DNA from: Gordionus sp. m RMFG-2023
Lineage: Eukaryota; Nematomorpha; Gordioida; Chordodea; Parachordodidae
NCBI RefSeq assembly: GCF_954871325.1
Contig: NC_088775.1
Coordinates: forward strand, 45,733,561-45,797,560
Length of the DNA: 64,000 nucleotides
Reading direction: 5' to 3'
Below, in pieces: positions 51,401-64,000 of the stretch (position 1 is its first letter; every line of letters begins with the position of its first letter). Under the pieces are notes generated by a model. It was not told where the DNA came from and made no database searches. It saw only the letters and a program-made list of their open reading frames with translations. Position numbers and translations under genes: made by a program.

Positions 51401-54400
51401 TTAACATGTTAAATTAAAATTTCAGTGAAGATATACTACAGGAAAGTGACAATTGTCATAATCGTTATTATTGAACTTCTTTAATTTTTTTAAAGCAAAT
51501 GGGTAAAAATAGATATTGTTAATATGTTTTAAATTAAAATTTCAGTGAAGATGTACTACAGGGTGACAATTGTCATAATCGTTATTTTTCAACCTTTTTA
51601 AAAAATTTTTAAAGCAAATGGGTAAAATAGATATTGTTAACATGTTAAATTAAAATTTCAGTGAAGATGTACTACAGGAAAGTGACAATTGTCATAATCG
51701 TTATTATTTAACTTTTTTAAATTTTTTTAAAGCAAATGGGTAAAAGAAGATATTGTTAACATGTTAAATTAAAATTTCAGTGAACATGTACTACAGGAAT
51801 GTGATAATTGTCATAATCGTTATTTTTGAACTTTTTTGAATTTTTTTAAAGCAAATAGGTAAAAATAGATATTGTTAACATGTTAAATTAAAATTTCAGT
51901 GAAGATGTACTACAGGAAAGTGACAATTGTCATAATCGTTATTTTTGAACCTTTTTAAATTTTTTTAAAGCAAATGGGTAAAAGAAGATATTGTTAACAT
52001 GTTAAATTAAAATTTCAGTGAAGATGTACTACAGGAAAGTGACAATTGTCATAATTGTTATTTTTGAACTTTTTTGAATTTTTTTAAAGCATTTGGGTAA
52101 AAATAGATATTGTTAACATGTTAAATTAAAATTTCAGTGAAGATATACTACAGGGAAGTGACAATTGTCATAATCGTTATTATTGAACTTTTTTAATTTT
52201 TTTAAAGCAAATGCGTAAAAATAGATATTGTTAATATGTTTTATATTAAAATTTCAGTGAAGATGTACTACAGGGTGACAATTGTCATAATCGTTATTTT
52301 TGAACCTTTTTAAAAAATTTTTAAAGCAAATGGGTAAAATAGATATTGTTAACATGTTAAATTTAAATTTCAGTGAAGATGTACTACAGGAAAGTGACAA
52401 TTGTCATAATCGTTATTTTTGAACCTTTTTAAATTTTTTTAAAGCAAATGGGTTAATGAAGATATTGTTAACATGTTAAATTAAAATTTCAGTGAACATG
52501 TACTACAGGAAAGTGATAATTGTCATAATCGTTATTTTTGAACTTTTTTGAATTTTTTTAAAGCAAATAGGTAAAAATAGATATTGTTAACATGTTAAAT
52601 TAAAATTTCAGTGAAGATGTACTACAGGAAAGTGACAATTGTCATAATCGTTATTTTTGAACCTTTTAAATTTTTTTAAAGCAAATGGGTAAAAGAAGAT
52701 ATTGTTAACATGTTAAATTAAAATTTCAGTGAAGATGTACTACAGGAAAGTGACAATTGTCATAATCGTTATTTATGAACTTTTTTGAATTATTTTAAAG
52801 CATTTGGGTAAAAATAGATATTGTTAACATGTTAAATTAAAATTTCAGTGAAGATATACTACAGGAAAGTGACAATTGTCATAATTGTTATTTTTGAACT
52901 TTTTTGAATTTTTTTAAAGCAAATAAGTAAAAATAGATATTGTTAACATGTTAAATTAAAATTTCAGTGAAGATGTACTACAGGAAAGTGACAATTGTCA
53001 TAATCGTTATTATTGAACTTTTTTGAATTTTTTTAAAGCAAATAGCGTAAAAATAGATATTGTTAATATGTTTTAAATTAAAATTTCAGTGAAGATGTAC
53101 TACAGGAAAGTGACAATTGTCATAATCGTTATTTTTGAACCTTTTTAAAATTTTTTAAAGCAAATGGGTAAAAGTAGATATTGTTAACATGTTAAATTAA
53201 AATTTCAGTGAAGATGTACTACAGGAAAGTGACAATTGTCATAATCGTTATTTTTGAACCTTTTTAAATTTTTTTAAAGCAAATGGGTTAATGAAGATAT
53301 TGTTAACATGTTAAATTAAAATTTCAGTGAAGATGTACTACAGGAAAGTGACAATTGTCATAATCGTTATTTATGAACCTTTTTGAATTATTTTAAAGCA
53401 TTTGGGTAAAAATAGATATTGTTAACATGTTAAATTAAAATTTCAGTGAAGATATACTACAGGGAAGTGACAATTGTCATAATCGTTATTATTTGAACTT
53501 TTTTGAATTTTTTTAAAGCAAATAAGTAAAAATAGATATTGTTAACATGTTAAATTAAAATTTCAGTGAAGATGTACTACAGGAAAGTGACAATTGTCAT
53601 AATCGTTATTTTTGAACTTTTTTGAATTTTTTAAAGCAAATAGGTAAAAATAGATATTGTTAACATGTTAAATTAAAATTTCAGTGAAGATGTACTACAG
53701 GAAAGTGACAATTGTCATAATCGTTATTATTTGAACCTTTTTAAATTTTTTTAAAGCAAATGGGTAAAAGATAGATATTGTTAACATGTTAAATTAAAAT
53801 TTCAGTGAAGATGTACTACAGGAAAGTGACAATTGTCATAATCGTTATTTATGAACTTTTTTAGAATTATTTAAAAGCATTTGGGTAAAAATAGATATTG
53901 TTAACATGTTAAATTAAAATTTCAGTGAAGATGTACTACAGGAAAGTGACAATTGTCATAATCGTTATTTTTGAACTTTTTTGAATTTTTTTAAAGCAAA
54001 TAAGTAAAAATAGATATTATTAATATGTTAAATTAAAATTTCAGTGAAGATGTACTACAGGAAAGTGACAATTGTCATAATCGTTATTTTTGAACCTTTT
54101 TAAATTTTTTTAAAGCAAATGGGTAAAAGAAGATATTGTTAAAATGTTAAATTAAAATTTCAGTGAAGATGTACTACAGGAAAGTGACAATTGTCATAAT
54201 TGTTATTTTTGAACTTTTTTGAATTTTTTTAAAGCATTTGGGAAAAATAGATATTGTTAACATGTTAAATTAAAATTTCAGTGAAGATATACTACAGGGA
54301 AGTGACAATTGTCATAATCGTTATTTATGAACTTTTTTGAATTATTTTAAAGCATTTGGGTAAAAATAGATATTGTTAACATGTTAAATTAAAATTTCAG

Positions 54401-57400
54401 TGAAGATATACTACAGGGAAGTGACAATTGTCATAATCGTTATTATTTAACTTTTTTAATTTTTTTAAAGCAAATGCGTAAAAATAGATATTGTTAATAT
54501 GTTTTATATTAAAATTTCAGTGAAGATGTACTACAGGGTGACAATTGTCATAATCGTTATTTTTGAACCTTTTTAAAAAATTTTTAAAGCAAATGGGTAA
54601 AATAGATATTGTTAACATGTTAAATTTAAATTTCAGTGAAGATGTACTACAGGAAAGTGACAATTGTCATAATCGTTATTATTTAACTTTTTTAATTTTT
54701 TTAAAGCAAATGCGTAAAAATAGATATTGTTAATATGTTTTATATTAAAATTTCAGTGAAGATGTACTACAGGGTGACAATTGTCATAATCGTTATTTTT
54801 GAACCTTTTTAAAAAATTTTTAAAGCAAATGGGTAAAATAGATATTGTTAACATGTTAAATTTAAATTTCAGTGAAGATGTACTACAGGAAAGTGACAAT
54901 TGTCATAATCGTTATTTTTGAACCTTTTTAAATTTTTTTAAAGCAAATGGGTTAATGAAGATATTGTTAACATGTTAAATTAAAATTTCAGTGAACATGT
55001 ACTACAGGAAAGTGATAATTGTCATAATCGTTATTTTTGAACTTTTTTGAATTTTTTTAAAGCAAATAGGTAAAAATAGATATTGTTAACATGTTAAATT
55101 AAAATTTCAGTGAAGATGTACTACAGGAAAGTGACAATTGTCATAATCGTTATTTTTGAACCTTTTTAAATTTTTTTAAAGCAAATGGGTAAAAGAAGAT
55201 ATTGTTAACATGTTAAATTAAAATTTCAGTGAAGATGTACTACAGGAAAGTGACAATTGTCATAATCGTTATTTATGAACTTTTTTGAATTATTTTAAAG
55301 CATTTGGGTAAAAATAGATATTGTTAACATGTTAAATTAAAATTTCAGTGAAGATATACTACAGGGAAGTGACAATTGTCATAATCGTTATTTTTGAACT
55401 TTTTTGAATTTTTTTAAAGCAAATAAGTAAAAATAGATATTGTTAACATGTTAAATTAAAATTTCAGTGAAGATGTACTACAGGAAAGTGACAATTGTCA
55501 TAATCGTTATTTTTGAACTTTTTTGAATTTTTTTAAAGCAAATAGGTAAAAATAGATATTGTTAACATGTTAAATTAAAATTTCAGTGAAGATGTACTAC
55601 AGGAAAGTGACAATTGTCATAATCGTTATTTTTGAACCTTTTTAAAAAATTTTTAAAGCAAATGGGTAAAATAGATATTGTTAACATGTTTTATATTAAA
55701 ATTTCAGTGAAGATGTACTACAGGGTGACAATTGTCATAATCGTTATTTTTGAACCTTTTTAAAAAATTTTGAAAGCAAATGGGTAAAATAGATATTGTT
55801 AACATGTTAAATTTAAATTTCAGTGAAGATGTACTACAGGAAAGTGACAATTGTCATAATCGTTATTATTTAACTTTTTTAAATTTTTTTAAAGCAAATG
55901 GGTAAAAGAAGATATTGTTAACATGTTAAATTAAAATTTCAGTGAACATGTACTACAGGAATGTGATAATTGTCATAATCGTTATTTTTGAACTTTTTTG
56001 AATTTTTTTAAAGCAAATAGGTAAAAATAGATATTGTTAACATGTTAAATTAAAATTTCAGTGAAGATGTACTACAGGAAAGCGACAATTGTCATAATCG
56101 TTATTTTTGAACCTTTTTAAATTTTTTTTAAGCAAATGGGTAAAAGAAGATATTGTTAACATGTTAAATTAAAATTTCAGTGAAGATGTACTACAGGAAA
56201 GTGACAATTGTCATAATTGTTATTTTTGAACTTTTTTGAATTTTTTTAAAGCATTTGGGAAAAATAGATATTGTTAACATGTTAAATTAAAATTTCAGTG
56301 AAGATATACTACAGGGAAGTGACAATTGTCATAATCGTTATTATTGAACTTCTTTAATTTTTTTAAAGCAAATGGGTAAAAATAGATATTGTTAATATGT
56401 TTTAAATTAAAATTTCAGTGAAGATGTACTACAGGGTGACAATTGTCATAATCGTTATTTTTGAACCTTTTTAAAAAATTTTTAAAGCAAATGGGTAAAA
56501 TAGATATTGTTAACATGTTAAATTAAAATTTCAGTGAAGATGTACTACAGGAAAGTGACAATTGTCATAATCGTTATTTTTGAACCTTTTTAAATTTTTT
56601 TAAAGCAAATAGGTAAATGAAGATATTGTTAACATGTTAAATTAAAATTTCAGTGAAGATGTACTACAGGAAAGTGACAATTGTCATAATCGTTATTTTT
56701 GAACTTTTTTGAATTTTTTTAAAGCAAATAGGTAAAAATAGATATTGTTAACATGTTAAATTAAAATTTCAGTGAAGATGTACTACAGGAAAGTGACAAT
56801 TGTCATAATCGTTATTTTTGAACCTTTTAAATTTTTTTAAAGCAAATGGGTAAAAGAAGATATTGTTAACATGTTAAATTAAAATTTCAGTGAAGATGTA
56901 CTACAGGAAAGTGACAATTGTCATAATCGTTATTTATGAACTTTTTTGAATTATTTTAAAGCATTTGGGTAAAAATAGATATTGTTAACATGTTAAATTA
57001 AAATTTCAGTGAAGATGTACTACAGGAAAGTGACAATTGTCATAATCGTTATTTTTGAACTTTTTTGAATTTTTTTAAAGCAAATAAGTAAAAATAGATA
57101 TTGTTAACATGTTAAATTAAAATTTCAGTGAAGATGTACTACAGGAAAGTGACAATTGTCATAATCGTTATTTTTGAACTTTTTTGAATTTTTTTAAAGC
57201 AAATAGGTAAAAATAGATATTGTTAACATGTTTAAATTAAAATTTCAGTGAAGATGTACTACAGGAAAGTGACAATTGTCATAATCGTTATTTTTGAACC
57301 TTTTAAAATTTTTTTAAAGCAAATGGGTAAAAGAAGATATTGTTAACATGTTAAATTAAAATTTCAGTGAAGATGTACTACAGGAAAGTGACAATTGTCA

Positions 57401-58540
57401 TAATCGTTATTTTTGAACCTTTTTAAATTTTTTTAAAGCAAATGGGTTAATGAAGATATTGTTAACATGTTAAATTAAAATTTCAGTGAAGATGTACTAC
57501 AGGAAAGTGACAATTGTCATAATCGTTATTTATGAACTTTTTTGAATTATTTTAAAGCATTTGGGTAAAAATAGATATTGTTAACATGTTAAATTAAAAT
57601 TTCAGTGAAGATATACTACAGGGAAGTGACAATTGTCATAATCGTTATTTTTGAACTTTTTTGAATTTTTTTAAAGGAAATAAGTAAAAATAGATATTGT
57701 TAACATGTTAAATTAAAATTTCAGTGAAGATGTACTACAGGAAAGTGACAATTGTCATAATCGTTATTTTTGAACCTTTTTGAATTTTTTTAAAGCAAAT
57801 AGGTAAAAATAGATATTGTTAACATGTTAAATTAAAATTTCAGTGAAGATGTACTACAGGAAAGTGACAATTGTCATAATCGTTATTTTTGAACCTTTTA
57901 AATTTTTTTAAAGCAAATGGGTAAAAGAAGATATTGTTAACATGTTAAATTAAAATTTCAGTGAAGATGTACTACAGGAAAGTGACAATTGTCATAATCG
58001 TTATTTATGAACTTTTTTGAATTATTTTAAAGCATTTGGGTAAAAATAGATATTGTTAACATGTTAAATTAAAATTTCAGTGAAGATATACTACAGGGAA
58101 GTGACAATTGTCATAATCGTTATTATTTGAACTTTTTTGAATTTTTTTAAAGCAAATAAGTAAAAATAGATATTGTTAATATGTTAAATTAAAATTTCAG
58201 TGAAGATGTACTACAGGAAAGTGACAATTGTCATAATCGTTATTTTTGAACCTTTTTAAATTTTTTTAAAGCAAATGGGTAAAAGAAGATATTGTTAAAA
58301 TGTTAAATTAAAATTTCAGTGAAGATGTACTACAGGAAAGTGACAATTGTCATAATTGTTATTTTTGAACTTTTTTGAATTTTTTTAAAGCATTTGGGAA
58401 AAATAGATATTGTTAACATGTTAAATTAAAATTTCAGTGAAGATATACTACAGGGAAGTGACAATTGTCATAATCGTTATTTATGAACTTTTTTGAATTA
58501 TTTTAAAGCATTTGGGTAAAAATAGATATTGTTAACATGT
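43860..58540. repeat. Long-range duplication with 10145 bp offset
   Basis: About 43860-48395 matches 54010-58540. Tracers are AATTTTGAAAGC at 45627 and 55772, and GAACATG followed by GGAATGTGATAATT at 45799 and 55944. Both copies carry TTAACATGTTTTATATT near 45540 and 55685. The two halves are separated by ~5.6 kb of other monomers. Confidence 0.78.
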
Positions 58541-60000
58541 TAAATTTAAATTTCAGTGAAGATATACTACAGGAAAGTGACAATTGTCATAATCGTTATT
58601 TTTGAACCTTTTTAAATTTCTTTAAAGCAAATGGGTTAATAATAGATATTGTTAATATGTTAAATTAAAATTTCAGTGAACATGTACTACAGGAAAGTGA
58701 TAATTGTCATAATCGTTATTTTTGAACTTTTTTGAATTTTTTTAAAGCAAATAGGTAAAAATAGATATTGTTAACATGTTAAATTAAAATTTCAGTGAAG
58801 ATGTACTACAGGAAAGTGACAATTGTCATAATCGTTATTTTTGAACCTTTTAAATTTTTTTAAAGCAAATGGGTAAAAGAAGATATTGTTAACATGTTAA
58901 ATTAAAATTTCAGTGAAGATGTACTACAGGAAAGTGACAATTGTCATAATCGTTATTTATGAACTTTTTTGAATTATTTTAAAGCATTTGGGTAAAAATA
59001 GATATTGTTAACATGTTAAATTAAAATTTCAGTGAAGATGCACTACAGGAAATTGACAATTGTCATAATTGTTATTTTTGAACTTTTTTGAATTTTTTTA
59101 AAGCATTAGGGAAAAATAGATATTGTTAACATGTTAAATTAAAATTTCAGTGAAGATATACTACAGGGAAGTGACAATTGTCATAATCGTTATTATTTAA
59201 CTTTTTTAATTTTTTTAAAGCAAATGCGTAAAAATAGATATTGTTAATATGTTTTATATTAAAATTTCAGTGAAGATGTACTACAGGGTGACAATTGTCA
59301 TAATCGTTATTTTTGAACCTTTTTAAAAAATTTTTAAAGCAAATGGGTAAAATAGATATTGTTAACATGTTAAATTTAAATTTCAGTGAAGATGTACTAC
59401 AGGAAAGTGACAATTGTCATAATCGTTATTATTTAACTTTTTTAATTTTTTTAAAGCAAATGCGTAAAAATAGATATTGTCAATATGTTTTATATTAAAA
59501 TTTCAGTGAAGATGTACTACAGGGTGACAATTGTCATAATCGTTATTTTTGAACCTTTTTAAAAAATTTTTAAAGCAAATGGGTAAAATAGATATTGTTA
59601 ACATGTTAAATTTAAATTTCAGTGAAGATGTACTACAGGAAAGTGACAATTGTCATAATCGTTATTTTTGAACCTTTTTAAATTTTTTTAAAGCAAATGG
59701 GTTAATGAAGATATTGTTAACATGTTAAATTAAAATTTCAGTGAACATGTACTACAGGAAAGTGATAATTGTCATAATCGTTATTTTTGAACTTTTTTGA
59801 ATTTTTTTAAAGCAAATAGGTAAAAATAGATATTGTTAACATGTTAAATTAAAATTTCAGTGAAGATGTACTACAGGAAAGTGACAATTGTCATAATCGT
59901 TATTTTTGAACCTTTTAAATTTTTTTAAAGCAAATGGGTAAAAGAAGATATTGTTAACATGTTAAATTAAAATTTCAGTGAAGATGTACTACAGGAAAGT
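50330..60000. repeat. Duplication with 8675 bp offset
   Basis: About 50330-51240 matches 59005-59915. Tracers are GATGCACTAC at 50362 and 59037, and the rare TTGTCAATATG form at ~50803 and ~59479. A 61-codon open frame at 50638 and 59313 is the same repeat DNA twice, not a gene family. Confidence 0.72.
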
Positions 60001-61499
60001 GACAATTGTCATAATCGTTATTTATGAACTTTTTTGAATTATTTTAAAGCATTTGGGTAAAAATAGATATTGTTAACATGTTAAATTAAAATTTCAGTGA
60101 AGATGTACTACAGGAAAGTGACAATTGTCATAATCGTTATTTTTGAACTTTTTTGAATTTTTTTAAAGCAAATAAGTAAAAATAGATATTGTTAACATGT
60201 TAAATTAAAATTTCAGTGAAGATGTACTACAGGAAAGTGACAATTGTCATAATCGTTATTATTGAACTTTTTTAATTTTTTTAAAGCAAATGCGTAAAAA
60301 TAGATATTGTTAATATGTTTTATATTAAAATTTCAGTGAAGATGTACTACAGGGTGACAATTGTCATAATCGTTATTTTTGAACCTTTTTAAAAATTTTT
60401 AAAGCAAATGGGTAAAATAGATATTGTTAACATGTTAAATTTAAATTTCAGTGAAGATGTACTACAGGAAAGTGACAATTGTCATAATCGTTATTTTTGA
60501 ACCTTTTTAAATTTTTTTAAAGCAAATGGGTTAATGAAGATATTGTTAATATGTTTTATATTAAAATTTCAGTGAAGATGTACTACAGGGTGACAATTGT
60601 CATAATCGTTATTTTTGAACCTTTTTAAAAAATTTTTAAAGCAAATGGGTAAAATAGATATTGTTAACATGTTAAATTTAAATTTCAGTGAAGATGTACT
60701 ACAGGATAGTGACAATTGTCATAATCGTTATTATTTAACTTTTTTAAATTTTTTTAAAGCAAATGGGTAAAAATAGATATTGTTAACATGTTAAATTAAA
60801 ATTTCAGTGAAGATGCACTACAGGAAATTGACAATTGTCATAATTGTTATTTTTGAACTTTTTTGAATTTTTTTAAAGCAATTAGGGAAAAATAGATATT
60901 GTTAACATGTTAAATTAAAATTTCAGTGAAGATATACTACAGGGAAGTGACAATTGTCATAATCGTTATTATTTAACTTTTTTAATTTTTTTAAAGCAAA
61001 TGCGTAAAAATAGATATTGTTAATATGTTTTATATTAAAATTTCAGTGAAGATGTACTACAGGGTGACAATTGTCATAATCGTTATTTTTGAACCTTTTT
61101 AAAAAATTTTTAAAGCAAATGGGTAAAATAGATATTGTTAACATGTTAAATTTAAATTTCAGTGAAGATGTACTACAGGAAAGTGACAATTGTCATAATC
61201 GTTATTATTTGAACCTTTTTAAATTTTTTTAAAGCAAATGCGTTAAAAATAGATATTGTTAATATGTTTTATATTAAAATTTCAGTGAAGATGTACTACA
61301 GGGTGACAATTGTCATAATCGTTATTTTTGAACCTTTTTAAAAAATTTTTAAAGCAAATGGGTAAAATAGATATTGTTAACATGTTAAATTTAAATTTCA
61401 GTGAAGATGTACTACAGGATAGTGACAATTGTCATAATCGTTATTATTTAACTTTTTTAAATTTTTTTAAAGCAAATGGGTAAAAATAGATATTGTTAA

Positions 61500-63660
61500 C
61501 ATGTTAAATTAAAATTTCAGTGAAGATGCACTACAGGAAATTGACAATTGTCATAATTGTTATTTTTGAACTTTTTTGAATTTTTTTAAAGCATTAGGGA
61601 AAAATAGATATTGTTAACATGTTAAATTAAAATTTCAGTGAAGATATACTACAGGGAAGTGACAATTGTCATAATCGTTATTATTTAACTTTTTTAATTT
61701 TTTTAAAGCAAATGCGTAAAAATAGATATTGTTAATATGTTTTATATTAAAATTTCAGTGAAGATGTACTACAGGGTGACAATTGTCATAATCGTTATTT
61801 TTGAACCTTTTTAAAAAATTTTTAAAGCAAATGGGTAAAATAGATATTGTTAACATGTTAAATTTAAATTTCAGTGAAGATGTACTACAGGAAAGTGACA
61901 ATTGTCATAATCGTTATTATTTAACTTTTTTAATTTTTTTAAAGCAAATGCGTAAAAATAGATATTGTCAATATGTTTTATATTAAAATTTCAGTGAAGA
62001 TGTACTACAGGGTGACAATTGTCATAATCGTTATTTTTGAACCTTTTTAAAAAATTTTTAAAGCAAATGGGTAAAATAGATATTGTTAACATGTTAAATT
62101 TAAATTTCAGTGAAGATGTACTACAGGAAAGTGACAATTGTCATAATCGTTATTTTTGAACCTTTTTAAATTTTTTTAAAGCAAATGGGTTAATGAAGAT
62201 ATTGTTAACATGTTAAATTAAAATTTCAGTGAACATGTACTACAGGAAAGTGATAATTGTCATAATCGTTATTTTTGAACTTTTTTGAATTTTTTTAAAG
62301 CAAATAGGTAAAAATAGATATTGTTAACATGTTAAATTAAAATTTCAGTGAAGATGTACTACAGGAAAGTGACAATTGTCATAATCGTTATTTTTGAACC
62401 TTTTAAATTTTTTTAAAGCAAATGGGTAAAAGAAGATATTGTTAACATGTTAAATTAAAATTTCAGTGAAGATGTACTACAGGAAAGTGACAATTGTCAT
62501 AATCGTTATTTATGAACTTTTTTGAATTATTTTAAAGCATTTGGGTAAAAATAGATATTGTTAACATGTTAAATTAAAATTTCAGTGAAGATGCACTACA
62601 GGAAATTGACAATTGTCATAATTGTTATTTTTGAACTTTTTTGAATTTTTTTAAAGCATTAGGGAAAAATAGATATTGTTAACATGTTAAATTAAAATTT
62701 CAGTGAAGATATACTACAGGGAAGTGACAATTGTCATAATCGTTATTATTTAACTTTTTTAATTTTTTTAAAGCAAATGCGTAAAAATAGATATTGTTAA
62801 TATGTTTTATATTAAAATTTCAGTGAAGATGTACTACAGGGTGACAATTGTCATAATCGTTATTTTTGAACCTTTTTAAAAAATTTTTAAAGCAAATGGG
62901 TAAAATAGATATTGTTAACATGTTAAATTTAAATTTCAGTGAAGATGTACTACAGGAAAGTGACAATTGTCATAATCGTTATTATTTAACTTTTTTAATT
63001 TTTTTAAAGCAAATGCGTAAAAATAGATATTGTCAATATGTTTTATATTAAAATTTCAGTGAAGATGTACTACAGGGTGACAATTGTCATAATCGTTATT
63101 TTTGAACCTTTTTAAAAAATTTTTAAAGCAAATGGGTAAAATAGATATTGTTAACATGTTAAATTTAAATTTCAGTGAAGATGTACTACAGGAAAGTGAC
63201 AATTGTCATAATCGTTATTTTTGAACCTTTTTAAATTTTTTTAAAGCAAATGGGTTAATGAAGATATTGTTAACATGTTAAATTAAAATTTCAGTGAACA
63301 TGTACTACAGGAAAGTGATAATTGTCATAATCGTTATTTTTGAACTTTTTTGAATTTTTTTAAAGCAAATAGGTAAAAATAGATATTGTTAACATGTTAA
63401 ATTAAAATTTCAGTGAAGATGTACTACAGGAAAGTGACAATTGTCATAATCGTTATTTTTGAACCTTTTAAATTTTTTTAAAGCAAATGGGTAAAAGAAG
63501 ATATTGTTAACATGTTAAATTAAAATTTCAGTGAAGATGTACTACAGGAAAGTGACAATTGTCATAATCGTTATTTATGAACTTTTTTGAATTATTTTAA
63601 AGCATTTGGGTAAAAATAGATATTGTTAACATGTTAAATTAAAATTTCAGTGAAGATGCA
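61500..63660. repeat. Second higher-order repeat (9-mer, 1065 bp)
   Basis: GATGCACTAC starts at 61525, 62590 and 63655, two steps of exactly 1065 bp. Nine sub-types follow in each: GATGCAC; GATATAC with ATTATTTAAC; GGGTGAC; an AAATTTAAATTT monomer; TTGTCAATATG with GGGTGAC; GGGTTAATGAAG; GAACATG with GTGATAATTG; the short GAACCTTTTAAATT; and TTATTTATGAAC. It differs in length and composition from the 1186 bp repeat further left. Confidence 0.85.
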
Positions 63661-64000
63661 CTACAGGAAATTGACAATTGTCATAATTGTTATTTTTGAA
63701 CTTTTTTGAATTTTTTTAAAGCAAATAAGTAAAAATAGATATTGTTAACATGTTAAATTAAAATTTCAGTGAAGATGTACTACAGGGAAGTGACAATTGT
63801 CATAATCGTTATTATTGAACTTTTTTAATTTTTTTAAAGCAAATGCGTAAAAATAGATATTGTTAATATGTTTTATATTAAAATTTCAGTGAAGATGTAC
63901 TACAGGGTGACAATTGTCATAATCGTTATTTTTGAACCTTTTTAAAAATTTTTAAAGCAAATGGGTAAAATAGATATTGTTAACATGTTAAATTTAAATT

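Larger units (their letters stand above)
8485..64000. repeat. Giant ~118-119 bp satellite array
   Basis: Head-to-tail monomers, all in one orientation, fill this region to the right edge without any foreign insertion that I could see. Measured steps between successive GTTAAC/GTTAAT words near 13.2-13.8 kb are 119, 118, 119, 118 and 119 bp, so about 465 copies are present. Fixed landmarks in each monomer are GTTAACATGTTAA, TTTCAGTGAAGATG, TACTACAGG, TGACAATTGTCATAATCG, a T-rich block with GAAC, and AAAGCAAATGGGTAAA. Sub-types differ at a few diagnostic sites and are arranged in higher-order repeats. Such arrays are typical of (peri)centromeric or subtelomeric heterochromatin; which one applies here cannot be read from the sequence. 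No CENP-B box was seen. Confidence 0.97.

Noticed and set aside
50638-63051. Four identical 61-codon open frames (50638, 59313, 61801, 62866)
   Set aside because: Each is two satellite monomers read through. Their identity follows from the array duplications, they have no start or stop context, and most other monomers are closed in this frame.
8485-64000. CRISPR array
   Set aside because: The repeated unit is the full ~118 bp monomer. There are no unique spacers between short repeats, no cas genes, and the context is eukaryotic.
8485-64000. Telomere or telomere-associated repeat
   Set aside because: No TTAGG-type or other short telomeric repeat was seen, and the monomer is far longer.
8485-64000. 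CENP-B box in the monomer
   Set aside because: The TTCG...CGGG type pattern is absent. TGACAATTGTCATAATCG has no comparable core.
8485-64000. Satellite hairpins as microRNA or ribozyme genes
   Set aside because: The palindromes are only 12 bp with no loop, and no hammerhead core (CUGAUGA with GAAA) was noticed.

Overview
This is an AT-rich eukaryotic window, most likely from an arthropod nuclear genome (an insect is my best guess, with low certainty). There are no operons, ribosome binding sites or bacterial gene spacing. The only coding-like material is spliced and decayed. About 55.5 kb of the 64 kb is one uninterrupted satellite array.

Left flank, 1-8480. This is gene-poor DNA with several old repeats. 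A ~295 bp element lies as a direct-orientation pair at 1790-2333 and as a reverse-complement pair at 6693-7200. The two pairs face each other across about 4.4 kb. Between them, on the minus strand, is the best gene evidence of the window (about 6089 to 3259): a dead two-exon gene. It carries a Cys-box and a His-box resembling ubiquitin-specific peptidases (family C19), a CxxC motif upstream, and a C-terminal Pro-His motif. It has four in-frame stops and at least two frameshifts. Its ~1.2 kb intron is almost filled by a ~490 bp tandem duplication. That duplication carries short plus-strand coding-like remnants of a second, unrecognised gene, and a more diverged copy of the same unit seems to lie at 2463-2727.

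Right part, 8480-64000. This is a tandem satellite of ~118-119 bp monomers, roughly 465 copies, running off the right end of the window. The typical monomer carries two perfect 12 bp palindromes (TTAACATGTTAA and TGACAATTGTCA) separated by 34 bp. The left ~480 bp is degenerate and the array becomes regular by ~9 kb. Inside it there is clear higher-order structure: a 10-monomer repeat of 1186 bp, a 9-monomer repeat of 1065 bp near the right end, and large duplications displaced by 2854, 1561, 7810, 4144, 10145 and 8675 bp. Several patches contain one-base insertions that look like a mixture of two monomer types. These may be assembly consensus errors rather than biology.

No rRNA, tRNA, CRISPR array, complete transposase or intact protein-coding gene was seen. 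The short open frames inside the satellite are by-products of the repeat and are not annotated as genes.
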